A program made the translations under genes and the position numbers. Under the pieces are notes generated by a model that worked only from the letters and a program-made list of their open reading frames with translations, was not told where the DNA came from and did no database searches. DNA of 17,668 nt, from assembly GCA_910584715.1 (NCBI GenBank), contig CAJUAN010000043.1:1-17668 (forward strand). The letters are read 5' to 3'. Shown in pieces: positions 7,619 through 14,918 of the stretch (the stretch's first letter is position 1; every line of letters begins with the position of its first letter). The stretch is from an uncultured Oscillospiraceae bacterium (GTDB lineage: Bacteria > Bacillota > Clostridia > Oscillospirales > Ruminococcaceae).

Positions 7619-9703
7619 TCAATACTCTCCCGCGTTGTCGTTTTCGGGTTTGAAGCGGACGCGCTCTATAAGTCCGTCGACTTTGTTGAAGTTTGCGTTG
7701 TCGTTTAAAAATTCCCTTCTGCCTTCAACCTTGTCGCCCATAAGCATATCTATAACGTCGGCTGCCTGCGCCGCGTCCTCTATGGTCACCTGCGTAAGAT
7801 TGCGCGAGTTGGGGTCCATAGTCGTTTCCCAAAGCTGGTCTGCGGACATTTCTCCCAGTCCCTTGTAGCGCTGTATCTGATACCCCTTGCCGACCTTTTT
7901 AATTTTTTCATCCAGCTCTTTGTCGTCGTAAGCGTACTCTACAATATCGCGCTTATACACCTTGTACAGCGGCGGCATACCTATATAAACGTAGCCCGCG
8001 TTTACCAGGTCGCGCATATATTTGAAAAAGAAGGTAAGCAGTATGCAGCGTATGTGCATGCCGTCCTGGTCCGCATCAGACAGGATTATAACCTTCTTGT
8101 ATCTCGTCTTTTCAACGTCGAAGGAGCGGTTGAACCCCGCGCCAATCGCCGAAATAAGCGTCTTTAACTCCTCGTTCTGCAAAGCCTGCAAAGCCGTCTT
8201 TTTCTGCACGTTCATGGGCTTGCCGCGCAGGGGAAGAATGGACTGATACTGTCTTACGCGCGCCTGTTTAGCCGTGCCGCCCGCGCTGTCGCCCTCTACT
8301 ATAAACAGCTCGTTCATGTCGGGATTTTTACCCGAGCACGCCGCAAGCTTGCCTATCAAATTCAATCCGTCGTTTTCCGAGGTAGCCTTTGCAACGTCCC
8401 TCTCGGCGCGGTGCTTTATTCTGTCGTCGGCGGCGAATTTGGCTTTCTTCGCAATTTCGTCGAAAACCGCCTTGTTGGCTTTATCCGCCACAAGCTCGCC
8501 AAGCCCCTCCACGACAGCCTGCTCTACGGGGGCTTTTACTTCGGGGTTGCCCAGCTTGGTCTTGGTCTGCCCCTCGAACTCCACGCCCGTCATCTTGACG
8601 GTGAGGACTGCGGTAAGCCCCTCCTTTATGTCGTCGGCAATGAACGGCGGCTCCTTGGATTTCAAAAATCCGTTGCTCTTTGCGTAATCGTTTATAACCT
8701 TTAAAAGCCCGTTGTGGAAGCCCGTCTCGTGATAGCCGCCCTCCACCGTGGAAATATTGTTTACGAACGAAAACAGGCTTTCCGTATCGTCCTTGGTGTG
8801 GCAGATTGCAAACTCTATCTTAATTTTGCCCGCGGGCGCGTTTTTAAGCTTGATGTCCTTTACGGCGGCGCAGTACTGCGGCTCGGCGTAAAGCGGCGTT
8901 CTGTCGCCGTTGAGATATTTAACGAAGTCTATAAGCCCGCCGTCGAATTTGTAGCTTACCGGCTCGCGCGGGGGAAGAAGCACACGCTCGTACCGCGGTG
9001 CGTCGTCGTCCATATCGCCCTCCGCCTCGACCTCGGTGTAAAGCTCGCGCTCGTCAATCAAATTTATTTTAAGCCCCTTATTTAGGAAAGCCAGCTCTTT
9101 AAGCCGCTTCGAAACCGTGTCGTAGTTCCACTCCACCGTCTCGAAAACTTCCTTGTCGGGCATAAAGCGTACGAATGTTCCGCGCTTTTCGCAAGGCTCT
9201 CCCGTGTTTTCCAGCGGGCTGTCGGCAACGCCGCAAAGCCACTTTTTCCGCTCGTCGTCGTAACGGCTGGAAAAGCTCATTTTATATACGGTGTCGTTGT
9301 AAACCTCTACTTTAAGCCACTTGGAAAGCGCGTTCGTAACGGACGCGCCCACGCCGTGAAGCCCGCCCGAAAACGCGTAATTCGCGGTGTCGAACTTGCC
9401 GCCCGCGTGAAGCTTTGTGAATATAACCTCGACGCCGCTCATCTTCGCCTTGGTGTTGACGTCGGTGGGCATACCCCTGCCGTTGTCCTCTACCGAGGCG
9501 GAGCCGTCGCGCCAAAGCTTAACGGTAATTTCGTCGGCGTAGCCGTTCGCCGCCTCGTCGACGGAGTTGTCGACTATTTCCCAAAGAATATGGTGCAGTC
9601 CTTTAACGCCCGTAGAACCGATGTACATACCGGGTCTCAGGCGAACCGCTTCAAGTCCTTCCAGAATTTTTAAATCGTCTGCGCTATAGCTGTTTTCTGC
9701 CAT
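7619..9703 (-). CDS. parE: Type IIA DNA topoisomerase subunit B (ParE/GyrB-like)
   Basis: This 694-residue ATPase subunit is the partner of the following gene. The GHKL ATPase domain shows RLRPGMYIGS (21-30), Glu42 and Asn46 in WEIVDNSVDEA, Asp73 in VEDNGRGMP and the lid GGLHGVGASVTNALS (113-127). A transducer domain follows with QTKTKLGNPEVK. The Toprim domain has EGDSAGG (470-476), PLRGK (491-495) and the metal-binding DADQDG (543-548), then YKGLGEM and a C-terminal tail. The length is close to ParE and Gram-positive GyrB, with no proteobacterial GyrB insertion. Sequence alone leaves gyrase versus topoisomerase IV open; the missing gyrase box in the partner favours topoisomerase IV. The start is the ATG at 9701-9703 with AAAGGAT about 6 bases upstream. 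It is first in a two-gene operon. Confidence 0.92.
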   Translation of the reverse strand: MAENSYSADDLKILEGLEAVRLRPGMYIGSTGVKGLHHILWEIVDNSVDEAANGYADEITVKLWRDGSASVEDNGRGMPTDVNTKAKMSGVEVIFTKLHAGGKFDTANYAFSGGLHGVGASVTNALSKWLKVEVYNDTVYKMSFSSRYDDERKKWLCGVADSPLENTGEPCEKRGTFVRFMPDKEVFETVEWNYDTVSKRLKELAFLNKGLKINLIDERELYTEVEAEGDMDDDAPRYERVLLPPREPVSYKFDGGLIDFVKYLNGDRTPLYAEPQYCAAVKDIKLKNAPAGKIKIEFAICHTKDDTESLFSFVNNISTVEGGYHETGFHNGLLKVINDYAKSNGFLKSKEPPFIADDIKEGLTAVLTVKMTGVEFEGQTKTKLGNPEVKAPVEQAVVEGLGELVADKANKAVFDEIAKKAKFAADDRIKHRAERDVAKATSENDGLNLIGKLAACSGKNPDMNELFIVEGDSAGGTAKQARVRQYQSILPLRGKPMNVQKKTALQALQNEELKTLISAIGAGFNRSFDVEKTRYKKVIILSDADQDGMHIRCILLTFFFKYMRDLVNAGYVYIGMPPLYKVYKRDIVEYAYDDKELDEKIKKVGKGYQIQRYKGLGEMSADQLWETTMDPNSRNLTQVTIEDAAQAADVIDMLMGDKVEGRREFLNDNANFNKVDGLIERVRFKPENDNAGEY

Positions 9704-9740
9704 ACTTTATCCTTTGCCAAATGATACGTTTTATATTCGC

Positions 9741-9753
9741 GCAAATCATTTGC
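9741..9753. promoter_or_regulatory. Palindrome in the topoisomerase operon leader (candidate operator)
   Basis: GCAAAT-C-ATTTGC is a perfect 13-bp inverted repeat around one base. A further half-site, CAAATGAT, lies at 9718-9725 next to the ribosome binding site. The surrounding ATATAAAAC motif occurs twice on the minus strand (about 9728-9736 and 9764-9772), suggesting duplicated regulatory units. Topoisomerase genes are commonly controlled by supercoiling or dedicated regulators; which applies here is unknown. Confidence 0.4.
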
Positions 9754-9776
9754 CGAACTTAAGTTTTATATGCGTA

Positions 9777-9812
9777 CAAAATTATTTTACCATATTGTAA
9801 CAAAAAAGTAAA
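9777..9812 (-). promoter_or_regulatory. Putative promoter of the topoisomerase operon
   Basis: The minus strand has TTTACT (9807-9812), a 17-bp spacer and TAAAAT (9784-9789). The start is predicted near 9777, giving a leader of about 74 nt that contains the palindrome at 9741-9753. The -35 hexamer is identical to that of the methyltransferase promoter. Confidence 0.5.
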
Positions 9813-9856
9813 GCATGCGGAAGCAAAAATCTCTACCCCCGAAATCCTGCCCCCCT

Positions 9857-10135
9857 CTGTCATTCTGAGGCTTGCCGAAGAATCTACCCCCCCCTATGTC
9901 ATTCTGAGCAACGCGAAGAATCTCCCCACCCTCACCGTCATTCTGAGCAACGCGAGGCTTCTCCCTTCCCCCACCGTCATTCTGAGCAACGCGAAGAATC
10001 TCGGCTTCTCCCTCGGGAGAAGCTGTCACGCAGTGACTGATGAGGGGTCACCTTATTGTCATGCTGCCCGAGGGCTTTACCCGAAGCCTTGCGCACCATA
10101 TGTCATTCTGAGCGTCAGCGAAGAATCTTTTAAAT
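9857..10135. repeat. Repeat cluster 2: families A and B
   Basis: Family A copies lie in plus orientation at about 9857-9887, 9897-9925, 9938-9965, 9976-10002 and 10100-10130, with cores GGC-TT-GCC, GC-AAC-GC (three times) and GC-GTCA-GC between ATTCTGA and GAAGAAT-type flanks. A degenerate copy lies near 10057. One family B copy follows directly on the fourth A copy (10003-10047: CTTCTCCC-TC-GGGAGAAG, GTCAC-GCA-GTGAC, GATGAGGGG). The remaining bases up to the terminator at 10237 show no gene. Confidence 0.85.
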
Positions 10136-10236
10136 AATCACGTGCAAAGCGCCGGCGAAGAATCTATTTCAAATAATAACGCGCACAAGCCCCTTTCGTC
10201 CGCCCCGTTTTATACCGCACGGCAAAACCGCAAACA

Positions 10237-10263
10237 AATAAGCGCGGCACAGCCGCGCTTATT
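10237..10263 (-). terminator. Intrinsic terminator of the surface-protein gene
   Basis: A perfect 12-bp stem (AATAAGCGCGGC at 10237-10248 with its complement at 10252-10263) has a 3-base loop. In the minus direction it is followed by TGTTTGCGGTTTTG. It lies about 50 bp past the stop codon at 10312. Confidence 0.75.
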
Positions 10264-10311
10264 ACAAAATTTTACAATTTTTTACAAATTCAATTTAATT
10301 TCGTACAAAAC

Positions 10312-12888
10312 TTACTTCTTATTCTTCTTGGCGCTCTTTTTCTTTGCGTTTTCAAAGCGTTCGTCTATGTCGCCCTTGTCCTTGGGTTTAATGACGAGAA
10401 GAAGCACAATTCCTATCAACGCCGCGCCCGCTATCGAAAGAAGCACAACCGACACAACGTTGTTTTTAAGCCAGTCGGACTCGCCTTTAAGCGACTTCGC
10501 CGTGACGGAAGCAACCACGCCCAGCTCGCACGTGACGGGCTCGGACACCATGTGCTTGTCGGTAACCTCGGCGCGTATCATGTAGAACGCGTTGTTATCC
10601 TGCGGGGTGAACGACGTAGAGCCTTTATCCCAGCCGTAGTCCTTATAAAGCTCGTATTCCTCGTCCGTTTCCTCCATATCGGCAAGGGCGGGAATTTCCT
10701 TAAAGTACTTCTGCGTGGAAGCGTCGCCGTAAAGCGCCGACATATTGTCTACGAATTCCTGATAAGTCAGCGTCTTGCCTTCGCCGTTGTAGTATGCCGC
10801 GCGGTCGAACAGGAAAAGCCTGTAAGTCACGTCGTAGCTGCCGGTAATACCGTTTATTTTGAACGATGCGGAGGTGTACTTAGTACCGACGTAAGCCGTG
10901 CTCTGCAAGCCGGGGGTCTCCTCGAAAGTTACGCCCGTGTACCCTACCTCGAAGCGGAACCAGGGCAGATAGTCCGCAAGTCCTTCCTCGTCCTCGTCCT
11001 TGAACATATTCCATATTTCCGAGGAAGCGAATTCCACAATCTCGTAATCCGTTCCGTCGATGTTGATATACTTTTTGCCCTTTTCCTTATCGCCTTCCAG
11101 CGCTTTAAGGTAGTACATGTTGTTGCTTGCCGCGTCCGTCGCGTAAACGGTGAACACGTATTCGCCGGGCTGCGATATGTTTATGGAAAGATTGGAGTAC
11201 GCCAGCGAAGTATTCGACTGCTGCGTCTTATGATAGAAGTATATGCCGTAGCGCATATCTTTATAGGGCGTCGCATTGTCGGCGAAAAGCTTTTCGGGCG
11301 AGGGCAGATACATATAACTGGACGAACCCGCCGACAGATTTTTAGCCGCCTCGTTTACCTGAGTCTGATACTCGTCTTTAAGCTGCTCCCACGTCATGGA
11401 GTAAGCGCCGTTATAGTTGTACGTCGCGCCCAGCTTGTCCTTAGCCACGGCTATAAAGCTTGCGTTATCCGCCTTATCCGCCAAATTAATCTTGTAACCG
11501 TCGTTTACATACCAGTCGAGATACACGACCGAAGTTTCCGCATTGCTCGAAACGTCGGTAAGCTCCATATATACCTTGGCAAGCATTTCCGCCTTGAAAT
11601 ACCCTTCCGTATCAGTTCCGCCTATGGTATACGCGTCGAATTTCGTTCCGTCCAGCTCCGCGCCGTTGGGAAGATACTTGTCCGTGTCCGTTTCGAGAAT
11701 GATGTTATCGGTTGCGGTTATTTCCTTGAACAGCGACTTGTCGTTGTAGTCGGCGATAGGCTCGTCGCCGGCATTGACGTACATATCGTAAGTAAGCAAG
11801 TAATAATTCAGCTTAGCCGACGGAGACGTACGCAACACGTCGATAACGGCGTAATCCACGTCTATTTCGTCGCCCAGCGTGAAGTAGGTTATATCTTTTT
11901 CGAGACAAAGCACAGGCGCGGTGTCGTCGTAAACGGTGCCGCCGTAGTACATGTCGTTGGTGTTTTTGTTAAGCTCGGTAAAGGTGAAGTAATCCCTCTC
12001 CTCCTCGAACGACGCTCCTGCCGGAACCTTAATGTATTCGCCCGACTCATCCCCGTGCGTGTAGTAGGAGGAAAGCCCGTCCGCCGTCGGTCCGTTGACC
12101 TTGTTGTAGCCTAAAATAAAGCTCTGTCCGTTGAGGGAGTAAAGCGCCATGCGCGCGGTCTCCCTTTCGGATTCCTCGTTGTCGAATTCCGCCTTGAAGG
12201 AAAGGGGATACACCGGCGTGGTTGTGGAGTTTGAAGACTTGGCGTAATTGCCGCCGATATTTTCAAAGTAGCCTTCCACGCCCGTCGCCGCCTCGCCGAC
12301 GCCGTTTTTATTGCTTACCTTTACGGAGAATTTATCCTTTTCGCGCCCCGTAAACTCTATCGTTATATTGTCTTTGTCCAAAGCGACGTAGCTTTCGCCT
12401 TCCTTAAGCTCCGCGTCGCCGTCCGCGGTTATAAGGGCGTTGACCTTGCCCTCCTCCGCAGGGAAAAATATTATATAATTGGAAGTTTTGTTGTCCTTGG
12501 TCTTGTTGTACTGCTGGGACTCGAATTTTATTATATATCTGTCGAAGGAAGTCGTCTCGAAGCCGATTTCCATGTTGAAAAGCCCTTCCTTTTCCGCGCT
12601 CTCGCGCCAGACGTAGGCAAGATTTCTCCTGTAAGTCACGGTATCCGCGTTGAAGCCGAGCACGAACATGGTGTAAAATTTGTCCTCGTCCGCCTTATGG
12701 GCAAGCACCGTCGCGTCGCCCGACGCGGTAAACACGTTAGAGCCGCTTGCCGTAACCGTGCCGGAAGCGTGCGCCTTGACGAAATTAATACCGAAAAAAG
12801 CCGCCAGCGACGCTATCAAAGCCAGCGCCAGCGAAATTATAGAAATTTTAAGTCCTGATTTACCCGTTTTAAACCCTGTTTTTCTCAT
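10312..12888 (-). CDS. Large secreted surface protein with C-terminal membrane anchor
   Basis: This 858-residue protein looks secreted and anchored. Residues 1-41 form a signal peptide: a basic start (MRKTGFKTGK), a hydrophobic core at about 14-37 and a likely cut after AHA41. A long tyrosine- and aspartate-rich extracellular region follows, with beta-sandwich-like pieces. One begins at VYDDTAPVLCLEKDITYF and another is ISQPGEYVFTVYATDAASNN; both resemble bacterial Ig-like modules. Residues about 810-833 are a single transmembrane helix, and the last 25 residues form a lysine-rich cytoplasmic tail. There is no LPXTG motif, so anchoring is by the membrane helix. I do not recognise the family and see no enzyme motif; adhesion or a wall-associated structural role is a guess. 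The ATG at 12886-12888 has AAGGAA 8 bases upstream. It is monocistronic, with a terminator after it and a repeat-filled upstream region. Confidence 0.85.
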   Translation of the reverse strand: MRKTGFKTGKSGLKISIISLALALIASLAAFFGINFVKAHASGTVTASGSNVFTASGDATVLAHKADEDKFYTMFVLGFNADTVTYRRNLAYVWRESAEKEGLFNMEIGFETTSFDRYIIKFESQQYNKTKDNKTSNYIIFFPAEEGKVNALITADGDAELKEGESYVALDKDNITIEFTGREKDKFSVKVSNKNGVGEAATGVEGYFENIGGNYAKSSNSTTTPVYPLSFKAEFDNEESERETARMALYSLNGQSFILGYNKVNGPTADGLSSYYTHGDESGEYIKVPAGASFEEERDYFTFTELNKNTNDMYYGGTVYDDTAPVLCLEKDITYFTLGDEIDVDYAVIDVLRTSPSAKLNYYLLTYDMYVNAGDEPIADYNDKSLFKEITATDNIILETDTDKYLPNGAELDGTKFDAYTIGGTDTEGYFKAEMLAKVYMELTDVSSNAETSVVYLDWYVNDGYKINLADKADNASFIAVAKDKLGATYNYNGAYSMTWEQLKDEYQTQVNEAAKNLSAGSSSYMYLPSPEKLFADNATPYKDMRYGIYFYHKTQQSNTSLAYSNLSINISQPGEYVFTVYATDAASNNMYYLKALEGDKEKGKKYINIDGTDYEIVEFASSEIWNMFKDEDEEGLADYLPWFRFEVGYTGVTFEETPGLQSTAYVGTKYTSASFKINGITGSYDVTYRLFLFDRAAYYNGEGKTLTYQEFVDNMSALYGDASTQKYFKEIPALADMEETDEEYELYKDYGWDKGSTSFTPQDNNAFYMIRAEVTDKHMVSEPVTCELGVVASVTAKSLKGESDWLKNNVVSVVLLSIAGAALIGIVLLLVIKPKDKGDIDERFENAKKKSAKKNKK

Positions 12889-12900
12889 AACTTATTCCTT

Positions 12901-12929
12901 ATTATAGGCTTCCCTCATTGTCATTCCAA
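12901..12929 (-). promoter_or_regulatory. Possible proximal promoter of the surface-protein gene
   Basis: The minus strand has TTGGAA (12924-12929), a 17-bp spacer and a perfect TATAAT (12901-12906). The -35 lies inside a family A repeat remnant (GTCATTCCAAG). The predicted start near 12894 would exclude most of the ribosome binding site (AAGGAA, 12895-12900), so this promoter may be inactive or give a nearly leaderless mRNA. The upstream promoter at 13249-13277 is the better candidate. Confidence 0.4.
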
Positions 12930-13225
12930 GCCTTCCCCTCGGGGGGAAGGTGTACGCGAAGCGTACGGATGAGGGGTCACCCCATTGTCATTCCAAGCCT
13001 TCCCTCATTGTCATTCTGAGGCTCCACTCATTTGTCATTCTGAGGCTTGCCGAAGAATCTCGGGCTTCCCCTCGGGGGGAAGCTGTCACGCAGTGACTGA
13101 TGAGGGGTCACCTCATTGTCATTCCGAGGCTTGCCGAAGAATCTCAGGCTTCTCCCTCGGGAGAAGCTGTCACGCAGTGACTGATGAGGGGTCACCTCAT
13201 TGTCATTCCGACCTATCGGACGTAC
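12918..13225. repeat. Repeat cluster 3: tandem A+B composite units
   Basis: This gene-free stretch is an ordered array. It has a partial A plus B (B at 12930-12976, arms GTACGC-GAA-GCGTAC), two A fragments (about 13006 and 12990), then two full composites. A at 13034-13060 is followed by B at 13063-13107, and A at 13118-13145 by B at 13147-13191. The last two units repeat at about 84-85 bp. A final A fragment is at 13200. All copies share one orientation. If transcribed on the minus strand, as the promoter at 13249 suggests, they form consecutive hairpins in the leader of the surface-protein mRNA. Confidence 0.88.
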
Positions 13226-13226
13226 C

Positions 13227-13277
13227 GACAATCCCGCATTGTCTTTTTATTTTACTATAATAAAAATACGTTGTCAA
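13227..13277 (-). promoter_or_regulatory. Strong promoter facing the surface-protein gene, with 5' hairpin
   Basis: The minus strand has a perfect TTGACA (13272-13277), a 17-bp spacer and TAAAAT (13249-13254). The start is predicted near 13242. The RNA would begin with the hairpin GACAAT-GCGGG-ATTGTC (13227-13243), then cross repeat cluster 3 and reach the ATG at 12888, a leader of about 355 nt. It starts only about 20 bp past the stop of the pseudouridine synthase gene, after which I see no terminator. Confidence 0.7.
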
Positions 13278-13295
13278 CCTGTTTTACTTTTACTT

Positions 13296-13985
13296 TTACT
13301 TTAATTTTACGGCAAACTTATCCCAGGGCAACCCTTCGGGCGGCTCCGCCATAAACCTGAGCTTATCCCCCGTGACGGGATGAGTAAAGCTTAATGAATA
13401 CGCCCACAGCGCAAGCTTGCCCTTAACCGCCTTTTCGCCGCCGTAGCGCATGTCGCCGTAAACGGGGCAGTTAAGCGCCGAAAACTGCACGCGTATCTGG
13501 TGAGTCCTGCCCGTAAGCAGGTTTATATCCGCCAGCGCAAGACCGTCGCGGCTGTCCGTTATCTCGTATTCGAGCGAGGCAAGCTTCGCCCCCTCCTCCG
13601 CCGGCGTGCAAACGTAAACGCAGTTGTTGACCGAGTTCTTCCTCAGGTAATTTTCAAGCAGCCCCTTTTTTTTGGACGGAACGCCGCAAAGCACGGCGTA
13701 ATACCGTTTGGAAAAGCCCTTGTTTTTAAGCTGTTCCGAAAGCCTTGCCGCCGCCTTTGACGTTTTGGCGAAAACCATAACCCCGCCGGTCGGCCTGTCC
13801 AGACGGTGAATAAGTCCGGCATAGGCGTTGCCCGCCTTGCCGTAAGCCGTCTTTATATAGCTTTTTACCCTGTCAAGCGTGTTGACGTCCCCCGTAGCGT
13901 CGGGACAGCAGGGCTCGTTCTGCGGTTTAAGCACAACAAGGACATGGTTGTCCTCGTGTAAAATAACAAGCTCGTTTTCCTGCAT
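13296..13985 (-). CDS. RluA-family pseudouridine synthase
   Basis: This 229-residue enzyme isomerises uridine to pseudouridine in rRNA or tRNA in the cytoplasm. The RluA signature HRLDRPTGG (60-68) carries the catalytic Asp63. KTSKAAARLSEQLKN and RYYAVLCG follow, and the second conserved block LLTGRTHQIRVQ with CPVYGD comes near 157-178. There is no N-terminal S4 RNA-binding domain, so it belongs to the short RluA/RluC-like catalytic-core group. The exact target base cannot be told. The start is the ATG at 13983-13985, 3 bp after the stop of the methyltransferase gene. Its ribosome binding site AGGAAGG lies inside that gene's end, so the two are co-translated. No terminator is visible after the stop. 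Confidence 0.93.
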   Translation of the reverse strand: MQENELVILHEDNHVLVVLKPQNEPCCPDATGDVNTLDRVKSYIKTAYGKAGNAYAGLIHRLDRPTGGVMVFAKTSKAAARLSEQLKNKGFSKRYYAVLCGVPSKKKGLLENYLRKNSVNNCVYVCTPAEEGAKLASLEYEITDSRDGLALADINLLTGRTHQIRVQFSALNCPVYGDMRYGGEKAVKGKLALWAYSLSFTHPVTGDKLRFMAEPPEGLPWDKFAVKLK

Positions 13986-13988
13986 AAA

Positions 13989-14855
13989 TTACCTTCCTAA
14001 AAACATTCCGCTCGCCCCGCACGGCAGGTTTATACCCTCCGCGGTAGGTATGCCCACTTCGTAAGCCTCAACCTCTCCGTCGAAGTCTTTAAGCGTAAGC
14101 TTTAAAATATTTTTCAGCGCCTCGGGCTGTAAACCCGTCGTATAACTGTTGATAAGAAAGAAAAGAGGCCTCTCCTTCAATAATTTTGTACAAATTTCGA
14201 CAATTTTGTACAAATTATCCTCAATCTTCCACATTTCGCCGTTGGGACCCCTTCCGTAGCTGGGCGGGTCCATAATAACCGCGTCGTAGCGGTTGCCCCT
14301 GCGCTGCTCGCGCGCGACGAACTTCATGCAGTCGTCCACTATGTAGCGTATGCCGCCCTCTATGCCGGAAAGCCTTGCGTTCTCGCCGGCGCGCTCCACC
14401 ATGCCGCGCGCCGCGTCCACGTGCGTGACCAGCGCGCCCGACTTGGCGCACGCGACGGAAGCCCCGCCCGTATACGCAAAAAGGTTTAAAATTTTAATTT
14501 CCCTTTCGGGGTCGCGCTTTTTGGCGTTTTCTATTAAGGAACGCATTGCGTCCCAATTCACCGCCTGCTCGGGGAAAAGCCCCGTGTGCTTGAAGCCCAT
14601 AGGCTTGACTTTGAAACGCAAATCTTTATAGGCGATTACCCACTCCGGCGGGAACTGCTTTTTCACGTCCCAGTATCCGCCGCCCCTGTCGCTGCGGCGG
14701 TAGACGGCGTTAACGTCGGAAGTATCCAAATCCGCGCCCTGCCAAATTACCTGCGGGTCGGGACGGAGCAAAACTACGCCGTTCCAGTTTTCCTTCTTCA
14801 TACCGTTGGCGGTAGCCAATATTTTATATTCTTTCCAGTCGTCGGCGGTTTTCAT
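13989..14855 (-). CDS. SAM-dependent rRNA methyltransferase, RlmI/RlmK-like
   Basis: This 288-residue class I methyltransferase has motif I LNLFAYTGGAS (123-133) for S-adenosylmethionine binding, an acidic Asp147 after strand 2, VDDC near 173-176 and the motif IV segment DPPSYGRG (196-203), typical of RNA-base methylases. The segment GFKHTGLFPEQAVNWD (87-102) matches the TGLF-x-x-Q block of RlmI/RlmK-type 23S rRNA methyltransferases. The N-terminal PUA domain of full-length RlmI is not obvious; a shorter LRPDPQVIW segment stands in its place. The ATG at 14853-14855 has no ribosome binding site, and the -10 box ends only 9 bases upstream, so the mRNA is probably leaderless. It is first in an operon with the pseudouridine synthase, which suggests coordinated RNA modification. 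Confidence 0.88.
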   Translation of the reverse strand: MKTADDWKEYKILATANGMKKENWNGVVLLRPDPQVIWQGADLDTSDVNAVYRRSDRGGGYWDVKKQFPPEWVIAYKDLRFKVKPMGFKHTGLFPEQAVNWDAMRSLIENAKKRDPEREIKILNLFAYTGGASVACAKSGALVTHVDAARGMVERAGENARLSGIEGGIRYIVDDCMKFVAREQRRGNRYDAVIMDPPSYGRGPNGEMWKIEDNLYKIVEICTKLLKERPLFFLINSYTTGLQPEALKNILKLTLKDFDGEVEAYEVGIPTAEGINLPCGASGMFLGR

Positions 14856-14864
14856 ATGAAAAGA

Positions 14865-14893
14865 ATTATATCAAAACACAGCATAAAAGTAAA
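14865..14893 (-). promoter_or_regulatory. Promoter of the RNA-modification operon (leaderless type)
   Basis: The minus strand has TTTACT (14888-14893), a 17-bp spacer and a perfect TATAAT (14865-14870). The predicted start at about 14857-14859 leaves 1-4 bases before the ATG at 14855. The bases between are pyrimidine-rich (TCTTTTCAT), so no Shine-Dalgarno pairing is possible. Confidence 0.65.
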
Positions 14894-14918
14894 GTAATTT
14901 AAATACCCTTTTCCCCCG

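Noticed and set aside
10552..12114. 520-codon open frame on the plus strand
   Set aside because: It lies wholly opposite the surface-protein gene, has no ribosome binding site, and its composition (Val/Arg-rich, low complexity) is what the complement of that gene's codon use gives.
12918..13225. CRISPR array
   Set aside because: The units are imperfect, 84 bp long, composed of two hairpin families with no unique spacers, and no cas genes are nearby.
13227..13254. Plus-strand intrinsic terminator (GACAAT/ATTGTC stem and T-tract)
   Set aside because: No plus-strand gene precedes it; the T-tract is better explained as the -10 region of the minus-strand promoter. It might still stop stray plus-strand transcription.
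12985..13260. Open frames translating to repeated CHSEACRRISGF or VAQNDG-like peptides in the repeat clusters
   Set aside because: These are translations of family A/B repeats; they recur in several frames and both strands across clusters and have no start signals.
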